Positions 10,570 through 19,913 of a stretch of 64,000 nucleotides of DNA are shown here, one piece after another (the stretch's first letter is position 1; each line of letters opens with the position of its first letter). The DNA comes from Staphylococcus pasteuri. GTDB taxonomy: Bacteria > Bacillota > Bacilli > Staphylococcales > Staphylococcaceae. The position numbers were made by a program, and so were the translations under genes. The stretch covers positions 16,611 through 80,610 of the forward strand of contig NZ_RXWW01000040.1 in the NCBI RefSeq assembly GCF_003970495.1, given 5' to 3'. The notes beneath the pieces are model-generated. The model was not told the origin of the DNA and did no database searches. It saw only the letters and a program-made list of their open reading frames with translations.

Positions 10570-10598
10570 TTGCAATCGAACGCATAATCACATACTAT
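10570..10598 (+). promoter_or_regulatory. Candidate leuS promoter with palindrome at the transcript start
   Basis: TTGCAA (10570-10575), 17 bases, TACTAT (10593-10598). The predicted start, about 10605, falls at a perfect 16-bp palindrome TAATAACATGTTATTA (10606-10621). The palindrome could be an operator or a 5'-end hairpin; I know no regulator for this sequence. Confidence 0.5.
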
Positions 10599-10619
10599 TA
10601 ATTTGTAATAACATGTTAT

Positions 10620-10805
10620 TAGACGCTTTTCTACAGAGAACTAGTGTGGTGAGAACTAGTGTTAAGGACTAAAATAACATTATAAAATATAACGAATTTA
10701 ATTATGACATCTCTTACTATTGAATGAAGTGCGCTGAAAATGCGAAAAAGGGTGGTAACGCGGCTTAGGTCGTCCCTTTATCATTAGTGAGAGGTGTCTT
10801 TTTAT
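10620..10805 (+). promoter_or_regulatory. T-box leader of leuS
   Basis: The leader contains a Stem-I-like start with AGAGAAC and repeated CTAGTG arms, and the T-box core AAGGGTGGTAACGCGG at 10748-10763. The TGGT bulge can pair with the ACCA end of uncharged tRNA-Leu. The core has AACGCG where most T-boxes have ACCGCG. CGTCCCTTT pairs back to form the antiterminator, and a wobble-rich hairpin 10774-10793 before CTTTTT is the probable terminator. I could not fix the specifier codon with confidence. Confidence 0.85.
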
Positions 10806-10823
10806 TGAATAGGAGGAAACGTA

Positions 10824-13238
10824 TTGAATTACAATCACAACGAAATTGAGAAGAAATGGCAACAATATTGGGAAGAGAATAAAACGTTTAAAACACAGGA
10901 TAATTTAGGTCAAAAGAAATTTTATGCATTAGATATGTTTCCTTATCCATCAGGTGCAGGTCTACATGTAGGTCATCCTGAAGGTTATACTGCAACTGAT
11001 ATTATTTCACGCTATAAACGAATGCAAGGATATAATGTGCTTCATCCGATGGGATGGGATGCATTCGGATTACCTGCTGAACAATATGCATTAGACACAG
11101 GTAATGATCCTCGCGAATTCACTCAACAAAACATTCAAACATTTAAACGTCAAATACAAGAATTAGGTTTTAGTTATGATTGGGATAGAGAAGTAAATAC
11201 TACTGACCCAGAATATTATAAATGGACACAATGGATATTTATACAATTGTATAACAAAGGTTTAGCTTACGTTGATGAAGTAGCTGTAAACTGGTGCCCA
11301 GCTTTAGGTACTGTTTTATCAAATGAAGAAGTTGTGGATGGTGTATCTGAACGAGGAGGTCATCCAGTTTATAGAAAGCCTATGAAACAATGGGTACTAA
11401 AAATTACAGAATATGCGGATCGTTTATTAGAAGATTTAGAGGATTTAGATTGGCCTGAATCAATTAAAGATATGCAACGTAACTGGATTGGACGTTCAGA
11501 AGGCGCTAAAGTTTCATTTGATGTTAAAGGTATTAATGAAAAAATTGAAGTTTTTACAACTAGACCAGATACAATTTACGGAACTTCATTTTTAGTATTA
11601 AGTCCAGAGCATGAACTAGTTAATAAAATTACTAGTGATGATAAAGAAGAAGAAATCAAAGCTTATCAAAAAGAAGCTTCAAAAAAATCTGATTTAGAAC
11701 GTACAGATTTAGCTAAAGGAAAGACAGGTGTGTTTACAGGCGCTTATGCAATCAATCCTATTTCTGGTGATCAACTACCAATTTGGATTGCAGATTATGT
11801 TCTATCTACGTATGGCACAGGTGCAGTTATGGCAGTACCAGGTCATGACGAACGTGATCATGAATTTGCTGAGAAATTCGAATTACCTATCATTGAAGTG
11901 ATTGAAGGTGGAGATGTTCAAACTGAAGCTTACACTGGCAATGGTCCACATGTTAACTCCGGTGAACTTAATGGATTATATAATGAAGAAGCAATTTCTA
12001 AGGCTATTGAATTATTAGAAAATCATCATGCAGGAGAAAAGAAAGTTAATTATAAATTACGTGATTGGTTATTTAGTAGACAACGTTATTGGGGTGAACC
12101 AATACCAATTATCCATTGGGAAGACGGTTCTATGTCTACAGTACCTGAAGAAGAACTGCCATTATTACTTCCAGAAACTGACGAAATCAAACCATCAGGT
12201 ACTGGTGAATCTCCATTAGCTAATATAGATGAGTTTGTAAATGTTGTTGATGAACAGACTGGAATGAAAGGTCGTCGTGAAACGAATACTATGCCTCAGT
12301 GGGCAGGTAGTTGTTGGTACTATTTACGATATATAGACCCTAAAAATGAGAAAATGATTGCTGATCCTGAAAAATTAAAACATTGGTTACCAGTAGATTT
12401 ATATATTGGTGGCGTAGAACATGCAGTATTGCATTTATTATATGCAAGATTCTGGCATAAAGTACTTTACGATTTAGGTGTTGTACCTACAAAAGAACCA
12501 TTCCAAAAATTATATAACCAAGGAATGATTTTAGGTGAAGGTAATGAAAAAATGAGTAAATCTAAAGGAAATGTTATTAACCCTGATGATATAGTGAATT
12601 CTCATGGTGCTGATACATTACGTTTATATGAAATGTTTATGGGACCATTAGATGCAGCTATAGCATGGAGTGATAAAGGACTAGATGGTTCACGTCGCTT
12701 CCTAGATAGAGTATGGCGTTTAATTGTTAAAGAAGACGGTACTTTATCTGACAAAATTGTTGACACTAATAATAAATCTTTAGATAAATCATATAACCAA
12801 ACTGTTAAAAAAGTAACAGAAGATTTTGATAGCCTAGGTTTCAACACTGCTATTAGTCAATTAATGGTATTTATCAATGATTGTTACAAAGCAGAAGAAA
12901 TTTACAAACCTTATATTGAAGGATTTGTAACTATGTTAGCACCAATAGCCCCTCATATTGGAGAAGAGCTATGGTCAAGATTAGGTCATACTGATACTAT
13001 TACTTATCAACCTTGGCCAACTTATAATGAATCGCTACTAGTCGATGATGAAGTAGAAATCGTGGTCCAAGTTAATGGAAAATTAAGAGCAAAAATTGAA
13101 ATTCCTAAAGACTTATCTAAAGAAGAAATGCAAGATTTAGCATTAGCAAATGATAATGTTAAAATGAGTATTGAAGGTAAAGAAATTAAAAAAATAATTG
13201 CTGTACCACAAAAATTAGTCAACATTGTTGCTAAATAG
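10824..13238 (+). CDS. leuS: Leucyl-tRNA synthetase
   Basis: Charges tRNA-Leu. Class I synthetase signatures are HVGH at residues 48-51 and KMSKS near residue 575. The large CP1 editing domain lies between them (region around [12 protein letters not shown]). At 804 residues it equals the S. aureus enzyme. The start is TTG with a strong AGGAGGA site and spacing of nine bases; no ATG is available nearby. Controlled by the T-box leader upstream. Confidence 0.96.
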   Translation: MNYNHNEIEKKWQQYWEENKTFKTQDNLGQKKFYALDMFPYPSGAGLHVGHPEGYTATDIISRYKRMQGYNVLHPMGWDAFGLPAEQYALDTGNDPREFTQQNIQTFKRQIQELGFSYDWDREVNTTDPEYYKWTQWIFIQLYNKGLAYVDEVAVNWCPALGTVLSNEEVVDGVSERGGHPVYRKPMKQWVLKITEYADRLLEDLEDLDWPESIKDMQRNWIGRSEGAKVSFDVKGINEKIEVFTTRPDTIYGTSFLVLSPEHELVNKITSDDKEEEIKAYQKEASKKSDLERTDLAKGKTGVFTGAYAINPISGDQLPIWIADYVLSTYGTGAVMAVPGHDERDHEFAEKFELPIIEVIEGGDVQTEAYTGNGPHVNSGELNGLYNEEAISKAIELLENHHAGEKKVNYKLRDWLFSRQRYWGEPIPIIHWEDGSMSTVPEEELPLLLPETDEIKPSGTGESPLANIDEFVNVVDEQTGMKGRRETNTMPQWAGSCWYYLRYIDPKNEKMIADPEKLKHWLPVDLYIGGVEHAVLHLLYARFWHKVLYDLGVVPTKEPFQKLYNQGMILGEGNEKMSKSKGNVINPDDIVNSHGADTLRLYEMFMGPLDAAIAWSDKGLDGSRRFLDRVWRLIVKEDGTLSDKIVDTNNKSLDKSYNQTVKKVTEDFDSLGFNTAISQLMVFINDCYKAEEIYKPYIEGFVTMLAPIAPHIGEELWSRLGHTDTITYQPWPTYNESLLVDDEVEIVVQVNGKLRAKIEIPKDLSKEEMQDLALANDNVKMSIEGKEIKKIIAVPQKLVNIVAK

Positions 13239-13262
13239 AATATTTTAAAAGGAGTTTTAATA

Positions 13263-13574
13263 ATGGAATCAATTACAATTGATGAGTTGAAAGAAAAAAT
13301 ATTGGATTCAAATCCAATTAATATTGTAGATGTACGTAATGATAATGAAACTGCAATGGGGATTATTCCTGGTGCAAAGACTATTCCTATGAATGAAATT
13401 CCTGATAACTTAAAAGAATTCGATTCAAATCAAACTTATTATATAATTTGTGCAGCTGGCGCACGCAGTGCTAGAGTTGTTGAATATTTAGAAAATAATG
13501 ATATTCATGCTGTTAATGTAGAAGGTGGCATGAATGAATGGGGAACAGAAGGATTAGAAATTAAAAACATTTAA
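13263..13574 (+). CDS. Rhodanese-like domain protein
   Basis: Single-domain rhodanese of 103 residues, a sulfur carrier or sulfurtransferase. The active-site loop is CAAGAR with catalytic Cys63 and Arg68. The CH2A-type strand VDVRNDNE is present at about 22-29. AAGGAG precedes the ATG. It follows leuS by 24 bases and is probably co-transcribed with it, ending at the long terminator downstream. The physiological sulfur acceptor is unknown. Confidence 0.88.
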   Translation: MESITIDELKEKILDSNPINIVDVRNDNETAMGIIPGAKTIPMNEIPDNLKEFDSNQTYYIICAAGARSARVVEYLENNDIHAVNVEGGMNEWGTEGLEIKNI

Positions 13575-13592
13575 TATTGGAAAGTGATTTTT

Positions 13593-13649
13593 AAGAGTTA
13601 GATTTTGAATGCCTTTTATATTAAGGTATTCAAATCTAACTCTTTTTTT
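13593..13649 (+). terminator. Terminator after the rhodanese gene
   Basis: Long stem, AAGAGTTAGATTTTGAATGCCTT with AAGGTATTCAAATCTAACTCTT (one bulge), followed by seven T residues. The rest of the 13575-13892 gap is AT-rich and holds a possible promoter, TTAAAA-N18-TATAAT (13696-13725), for the surface-protein gene. Confidence 0.9.
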
Positions 13650-13737
13650 ATGAAATCTTATTTGATAACGTTGAAATATTTACATGACAAATATGTTAAA
13701 AATAAATTAAAACGTGTACTATAATATTTAATTTATG

Positions 13738-13771
13738 TATACTAGAATTTGAATAAAATTGATGATAAAAT
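13738..13771 (+). repeat. Conserved upstream block, copy 1 (before sasC)
   Basis: This 34-base block (TATACTAGA, 12 variable bases, TTGATGATAAAAT) also occurs without gaps at 19768-19801 before the second surface-protein gene, with 28 of 34 bases identical by my count. It lies 122 bases before this start codon and 113 before the other. It may be a shared operator or leader element, or a remnant of gene duplication. Confidence 0.6.
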
Positions 13772-13892
13772 CAAAGTGAATATTAATTCATTATATTGGT
13801 TAAAATAGCAAATTGATTCATTTAATACATATGTATCATAAACGCTCATTAATTATAAACAACAAAGACGATACAACTAGGAGGAACAATTA

Positions 13893-16800
13893 ATGAATTT
13901 ATTTAGGAAACGGAAATTCAGTATTAGAAAGTTTAACATAGGTATTTTTTCAACAATTATTGGTACTACACTTTTTTTAAGTCAAACTCATCAAGCATTA
14001 GCAGAAGAAAATGAATTAAATACCAATAGTGATACGCCTAATACTGCACTTACAGGTGAAACAAATACTAATGAATTAACAACTGCTAATCAAAATAATG
14101 TGACAAATAATAATGTCGCTAATACATCAGATGGTACGATAGACAATCAAGTTAATGATAATCAACGCAATGCAAATGACTTGCTAGGAAATGAATCTAT
14201 CTCTGAAACAAATCCTGATTTAAGTAAAGAACAGTCGACTGAATCATCAACAAATAATAATTTTGACCCTAGCACAAACAATTCAACAAAACTTCAACTC
14301 GATAGCATAAATAATGATATTGTATTACCTGAAAATTTAGTGAATGGAGAAACTCAACAAAATCAACCTAAATTAGTAACAGAATCAAGGCCTAAAGAAG
14401 ATAGACCTAAGAAAAGAAGTCGACGTGCAGTTGTTGATAATAATGCAGGTGGTACAGTTAATTCAACCACTGTGATTGATCCAAAAATAAATAATACTGG
14501 TCCTAACGCAATCAACGAGGTATTAACTTTTGATGATATTGGGGTCACTCCAAGTAAAAGTAGAAATAACCCTACAGTTACTATTGTTGAACAATTACCC
14601 GGATTTAATCTTATAAACGGAGGTAAAGTTGGTGTTATAAGTCATACTTTGGTTAGGTCTGGTATGTTTAATTCAAGTGACGAAAAAAATTACCAAGCTC
14701 AAAACAATGTCATTGTTTTAGGTAGAGCCAATGGTGCTGATCCTAATGATCATGGAGATTTTAATGGAATTGAGAAGACTTTAACAGTCAATCCAAATTC
14801 TGAATTAGTCTTTGATTTTTCTACAATGTTAACTAAAAATAGGCAAGGTGCTGTAAATATTGTTATTAGAAATGCTGATGACGATAATATAATTGGAGAA
14901 AAAACAGTATCAACAAGAGCTCAATCGAGATTATTTAAAGTACCTGATAATGTTACACATTTAAAAATTCAATTTATACCTAATAACGATGCTATCACTG
15001 ATATTGCAGGTGTTTATCAACTCAAAGATGGCTATAAATATTATGATTTTATAGATAATGTAGGTCTATTTTCTGGTTCGCATATATATGTTGAAAATAG
15101 AAATATAGAAACAAAGGCAGTAAATAATAGAGAATTCAATGTTTCAACTTCATTGAAAAACGATGGTGATTTTGCAGCCTCAATGAATACGAACGAATTT
15201 GTTTATACTATTCATTTACCAGAAGGTATAGAATATGTCGACCAATCACTTACTACAGAATTGCCATTTGGTAATGGTTCAGGAAATATGTTAAATCCGA
15301 TGATTACTACATATGACCCAACAACTCGTACAATCACTATAAAAAGTAATGGAGATGAAACAAATTCAAATAACGCATCATTAATGCCTAATAAAAATTT
15401 GAACATTAACTATAAATTACGTGTTAATAATGTTCCAACACCAAGACAAGTTACTTTCCAAGATAATTTAGTATATAAAACTTTTGCTGAAGAATATTTC
15501 GATACGCCTCCAACACCGAGTGATGTCAATTTAGAACCTTATAATATAGATATTGTTATGAATAAAGATGAATTACAACGAGCTGTAGATACTAAAGTCA
15601 TAGCTTCGAATTATACCATTGCTTCTGTAGATGAATATAATACGTTAAAAGCAAGAGCTCAAACCATCTTAGATGAATCTAGAAATAATGTTCCAATCAA
15701 TCAGAGAATCTCTCAAGCAGACATTGATCAATTAACTTATCAATTGCAACATACTTTAATTAGTAGAGTAGAAGCGGCTCGAGCAGTTAATAACAAAGCC
15801 GATGATATGACAGATACTGTTAATCAGGATAATGAACTAACAGATGAAGAAAAAGAAGCGGCAATTAATAAAATTGAACAAGATAGAGATAATGCTATCA
15901 ATAATATTGATGATCAAACAACTGATGATGGTGTGACAAATGAAAAAAATGCAGGTTTAAATATATTAAATGGAGATACAGGAACACCTATAGCAAAACC
16001 TAGTGCAAGACAGGCTGTAAACGATAAAGCTACTGAACAAAGAGCATTGATTAATCAAGATACAGTTGCTACGACTGAAGAAAAAGAAGCGGCACTAGAA
16101 GAATTAGATAATGATGTAACTACTGCTTTAGCTAATATTGATAATGCTCAAAACAACGCACAGGTAGAAGCAGCTAAAAATAATGCAATTAATAAGATTA
16201 ATACAGATAGACCAGCTGATATTTATAAAGCCAACGCAAAAGCTGAAATTAACCAAGCAGCAACAGCGAAACGTCAAGAAATTAATCAAAATAATGAAGC
16301 TACTCAAGAAGAAAAAGAGGCTGCACTTAATGAACTTAATCAAACAACTAATCAAGCTATAGGTGAAATTGATAATAGTGTATCAAATAGCGACGTAGAT
16401 CAAGCTAAAGATAATGGTGTAAATGCAATTAATATCATTAATCCAGTTACCATAGTTAAACAAAATGCTCGTGATGCAGTTGCTAATGTAGCACAACAAA
16501 AGAAGGATGAAATTAACGCCAATACAGATGCAACGTTAGAAGAAAGACAAGCTGCAATTCAAGCAGTTGACCAAGCTTTAACAGAAGCTAATACAAATAT
16601 TACGAATGCAAATACAAATGATGAAGTTGACCAAGCTAAAAATAATTCTATAAATACAATTCAAAGCATTCAACCAGAAACACAAGTAAAAACAAATGCT
16701 AAAAATTTATTGAATTTAAAAGCACAAGAACAACTTAATATAATTGCAAATAATAACGATGCAACTATAGAAGAACAACAAGCAGCACAACAAATACTTG

Positions 16801-19667
16801 ATACAGAACTTAATCAAGGTATTCAAAATATAGAAAACGCGGATACTAATCAAGAAGTTGAAAATGCAAAAGATACGTCTATACAAAATATTCAAAGTAT
16901 TCAACCAGCCACAAAGGTAAAATCAGATGCTAGAACGGCAGTTAATGAAAAAGCAACAGAAGTAATTAATAATATTAACGCCACACCAGGTGCTACTAAG
17001 GAAGAAAGAGATGAAGCTATTGCACAAGTAAACACACTATTAAATAGAGTAATAAATGATATTAATACATCAAGTACTACACCTATGGTTGAAGCTTTAA
17101 GAGATGCAGCAATTAATGATTTAGGAAATATTCAACCACATGTTACTAAAAAGCAAGAAGCAATAGCGATATTAAACCAATTAGCTACTGATAAAAAACA
17201 AGACATAAATCAAAATATTAATGCAACTACTGAAGAAAAAGAAGCCGCAATTAATGAAGTAGATACACAACTAGCAGATGCACTTAATCATATTGATCAA
17301 GCAGACACTAACGCTCAAGTAGATGAAGAACAACAAAATGGAACGGCAGCGATTAACAATATACAAGAGCAAATCGTTAAAAAACCTGATGCTCGTAATG
17401 AAATTAATCAACATTATAATGATAAATTATCTCAAATTAATCAAACACCCGATGCAACGACTGACGAGAAAGCAGCTGCAATTCAATTACTAGACGAGCA
17501 AAAGAAACAGGCTCTAGAAGCTATAAATCAAGCACAAACTAACAACGATGTAGATCAAGCCAAAGAACAAGCTATTCAAAACATAGATGCTGTTCAAGTT
17601 GATGTAGTGGTGAAACCAGATGCGAGACATTCGTTAGAGTCTGCAAAAAATGCACAACAACAAGTGATTAATGCAACACCTGATGCAACTGTTGAAGAAA
17701 TTAATACAGCATTACAAAAATTAAATCAAATATTCAATCAAGCAAATAATGCTATTAATCAGGCGCAAACAAATCAACAAGTAACAGATGCTACTCAGCA
17801 ATCAATTGAAATGATTCATAATACATTACCTGAGACAACAGTGAAAACTAATGCAAGAAATAATATAGAAAATCAATCTAATAAACAAAATCAGCTCATT
17901 CAAAATAGTGATGAATCCACGGTTGAAGAGAAAAATGAGGCACAAGAATTGGTGAATCAAGCCAAAGAACAATCAATTAAAAATATAGATCAAGCTCATA
18001 CAAATCAAGAGGTGGAAACGGCATATAATAATGGCATACAAAGTATACAACAAATATCGCCATCTACTGCTATTAAGACTAATGCAAGACAAACTATATC
18101 TAAAGCCATTCAAGATAAAGAGAAACCAGTACTTGAAAATCAAGAAGCTACACAAGAAGAAAAAAATCAATTTATGACTAAAATGAATACGTTATTAAAT
18201 GATTTGAATCAACAAATTACAAAAGACACTACAAATCAAGAAGTAGCAAATACTAAAGATAATGGATTAGTAAGTATTGAGCAGTCTGTTTTTCAACCAA
18301 CTGTAAAACAAGATGCAAGAATTAAAATACAAGAATTTGCTGAAAAGCAAACGGAATTAATTAATCATAGTGAAGATGCTACAAATGAAGAAAAAAATAA
18401 TGCTTTAGAAAAACTTAAAGCTACTGTTGAAAATATTATTAACCAAATCAATACTGCGACAATGAATAGTCAAGTTAATCTGGCACAAAATAATGGAGAA
18501 TCTGCAATTTCTATTATTTTGCCTAAAATTGTAGTTAAAGAAGAAGCAAGAACTCAAATTAACCAAGCCATCAATAATCAAGATGAAGTTATTAGAAAAG
18601 TTCAAGATGCAACGCAAGAAGAAAAAGATGAAGCTAATGATGAAGTTAATCGTTTGGCAAATCAGGCAATCAATGACATCAACAATCTAAGAAATAATAA
18701 TCAAGTAGAAGTAGCAAAAGATGAAGCTATCAATAAGATCCAACAAATATTGCCATCTACTGCAGTTAAAACTAATGCAAGACAATTATTAAATGAAACT
18801 AGTCAAAATAAGATTAAAAATATAAAAGAGACGTTAAACGCCACTACCAATGAAATTGAAGCAGCAATTTCAGAAATCGAGAAAATTTTAGAACAAGCAT
18901 TAAGTCAAATTAACCAAGATATAACGACACAACAAGTAAATAAAACAAAAGAACAAGGGGTTCAAGCTATTAATGATGTTCAAGTTAAAGTGGTTAAAAA
19001 ACCAGAAGCAAATGAACTTCTTTCACAAGTTGCGAATAATCAAGAACAATTAATTAACCAAATAAATGAAGCGACAAAAGAAGAGAAAGAATTGGCTATT
19101 ACTAAAGTGCTAAAAGAATTAGAAAAGGCTAAAGAACTTATTAATAATGCATTGTCAAACAGTGAAGTGGATCAAGTTTATATAGATGCAGCTAAGATCA
19201 TTGAATCAATTAAACCTAATATAGAAGTTAAACCTCAAGCAAATAAAGATATCAATCAAGTAGCTGATGAAGTTAAAAATCAAATTAAACTTTTAAAAAA
19301 TGTTGATTCCAATGCTGTAAATAATGCTATGAGAAAAATCGCGTCAATATTAGAAGAAGCAGATATAAGAATCAAACAAGCAAAAACAAATGATGAAGTT
19401 AGCCAAATTGTTATTGAAACGATAGAAAAATTAAAAGGAATTAAAATATCGCCACTTAAATCTAATATCAAAATAGATACGGTTAGATCAATGACTAATT
19501 GTAAGAATTATATAGAAAAACAGATTTCATCATCTGGTTCTAAATTAAATAGTGAATTACCAGAAACTGGCTTAAGTCAAAATCATTTACCTTTAGCTGG
19601 ATTCACATTTACTTTTGGAATTTGGTTATATTTAAGAAGTTTAAAACTAAGAGATTATAAAAAATAA
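13893..19667 (+). CDS. sasC: SasC-like LPXTG surface protein with DUF1542 repeats
   Basis: Giant cell-wall-anchored adhesin of 1,924 residues. Order: YSIRK-type signal peptide (FSIRKFNIGIFS, cleavage near ALAEE, about residue 39); a low-complexity Asn/Thr-rich stretch; a basic KKRSRR patch near 175; a unique N-terminal domain (about 190-560) closely resembling S. aureus SasC (YQAQNNVIVLG, HGDFNGIEKTLTVNP); a FIVAR-like helical part (about 560-630); about sixteen DUF1542 repeats of about 75 residues; and LPETG with a hydrophobic segment and basic tail. In S. aureus the SasC N-terminal domain promotes cell aggregation and biofilm. Start ATG after TAGGAGGA. S. aureus SasC is, as I recall, somewhat longer. 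Position after leuS-rhodanese matches sasC. Confidence 0.92.
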   Translation: MNLFRKRKFSIRKFNIGIFSTIIGTTLFLSQTHQALAEENELNTNSDTPNTALTGETNTNELTTANQNNVTNNNVANTSDGTIDNQVNDNQRNANDLLGNESISETNPDLSKEQSTESSTNNNFDPSTNNSTKLQLDSINNDIVLPENLVNGETQQNQPKLVTESRPKEDRPKKRSRRAVVDNNAGGTVNSTTVIDPKINNTGPNAINEVLTFDDIGVTPSKSRNNPTVTIVEQLPGFNLINGGKVGVISHTLVRSGMFNSSDEKNYQAQNNVIVLGRANGADPNDHGDFNGIEKTLTVNPNSELVFDFSTMLTKNRQGAVNIVIRNADDDNIIGEKTVSTRAQSRLFKVPDNVTHLKIQFIPNNDAITDIAGVYQLKDGYKYYDFIDNVGLFSGSHIYVENRNIETKAVNNREFNVSTSLKNDGDFAASMNTNEFVYTIHLPEGIEYVDQSLTTELPFGNGSGNMLNPMITTYDPTTRTITIKSNGDETNSNNASLMPNKNLNINYKLRVNNVPTPRQVTFQDNLVYKTFAEEYFDTPPTPSDVNLEPYNIDIVMNKDELQRAVDTKVIASNYTIASVDEYNTLKARAQTILDESRNNVPINQRISQADIDQLTYQLQHTLISRVEAARAVNNKADDMTDTVNQDNELTDEEKEAAINKIEQDRDNAINNIDDQTTDDGVTNEKNAGLNILNGDTGTPIAKPSARQAVNDKATEQRALINQDTVATTEEKEAALEELDNDVTTALANIDNAQNNAQVEAAKNNAINKINTDRPADIYKANAKAEINQAATAKRQEINQNNEATQEEKEAALNELNQTTNQAIGEIDNSVSNSDVDQAKDNGVNAINIINPVTIVKQNARDAVANVAQQKKDEINANTDATLEERQAAIQAVDQALTEANTNITNANTNDEVDQAKNNSINTIQSIQPETQVKTNAKNLLNLKAQEQLNIIANNNDATIEEQQAAQQILDTELNQGIQNIENADTNQEVENAKDTSIQNIQSIQPATKVKSDARTAVNEKATEVINNINATPGATKEERDEAIAQVNTLLNRVINDINTSSTTPMVEALRDAAINDLGNIQPHVTKKQEAIAILNQLATDKKQDINQNINATTEEKEAAINEVDTQLADALNHIDQADTNAQVDEEQQNGTAAINNIQEQIVKKPDARNEINQHYNDKLSQINQTPDATTDEKAAAIQLLDEQKKQALEAINQAQTNNDVDQAKEQAIQNIDAVQVDVVVKPDARHSLESAKNAQQQVINATPDATVEEINTALQKLNQIFNQANNAINQAQTNQQVTDATQQSIEMIHNTLPETTVKTNARNNIENQSNKQNQLIQNSDESTVEEKNEAQELVNQAKEQSIKNIDQAHTNQEVETAYNNGIQSIQQISPSTAIKTNARQTISKAIQDKEKPVLENQEATQEEKNQFMTKMNTLLNDLNQQITKDTTNQEVANTKDNGLVSIEQSVFQPTVKQDARIKIQEFAEKQTELINHSEDATNEEKNNALEKLKATVENIINQINTATMNSQVNLAQNNGESAISIILPKIVVKEEARTQINQAINNQDEVIRKVQDATQEEKDEANDEVNRLANQAINDINNLRNNNQVEVAKDEAINKIQQILPSTAVKTNARQLLNETSQNKIKNIKETLNATTNEIEAAISEIEKILEQALSQINQDITTQQVNKTKEQGVQAINDVQVKVVKKPEANELLSQVANNQEQLINQINEATKEEKELAITKVLKELEKAKELINNALSNSEVDQVYIDAAKIIESIKPNIEVKPQANKDINQVADEVKNQIKLLKNVDSNAVNNAMRKIASILEEADIRIKQAKTNDEVSQIVIETIEKLKGIKISPLKSNIKIDTVRSMTNCKNYIEKQISSSGSKLNSELPETGLSQNHLPLAGFTFTFGIWLYLRSLKLRDYKK

Positions 19668-19767
19668 AAAGTTTGATACTTCATCAATTAATTTTGATAA
19701 AGATAGATAAAACATACCTAATTCTTCATGCTATAAATATTTAATTCTTATTAAATAAGTATATTTT

Positions 19768-19801
19768 TATACTAGATTTATAATTAGGTTGATGATAAAA
19801 T
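19768..19801 (+). repeat. Conserved upstream block, copy 2 (before the second surface-protein gene)
   Basis: Partner of the block at 13738-13771: TATACTAGA and TTGATGATAAAAT are identical and equally spaced. A TATAAT hexamer lies inside this copy (19779-19784) but not in the other, so the shared part is not simply the -10 element. The 246-base gap between the two genes holds no convincing terminator. Confidence 0.6.
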
Positions 19802-19913
19802 AATTATTAAATTTAATAGGTTGTGCATATTACAAAGGTGTGCAACCTATTTGAAATCTAAATATAATTCTAATGTTTTACATCATGAAATTACACCTAG
19901 GAGGACAATCATT

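Noticed and set aside
19821..19913. Upstream start for the second surface protein at ATG 19821
   Set aside because: It has no ribosome site, would put 31 residues before a YSIRK signal peptide, and the ATG at 19914 has a perfect AGGAGGA.
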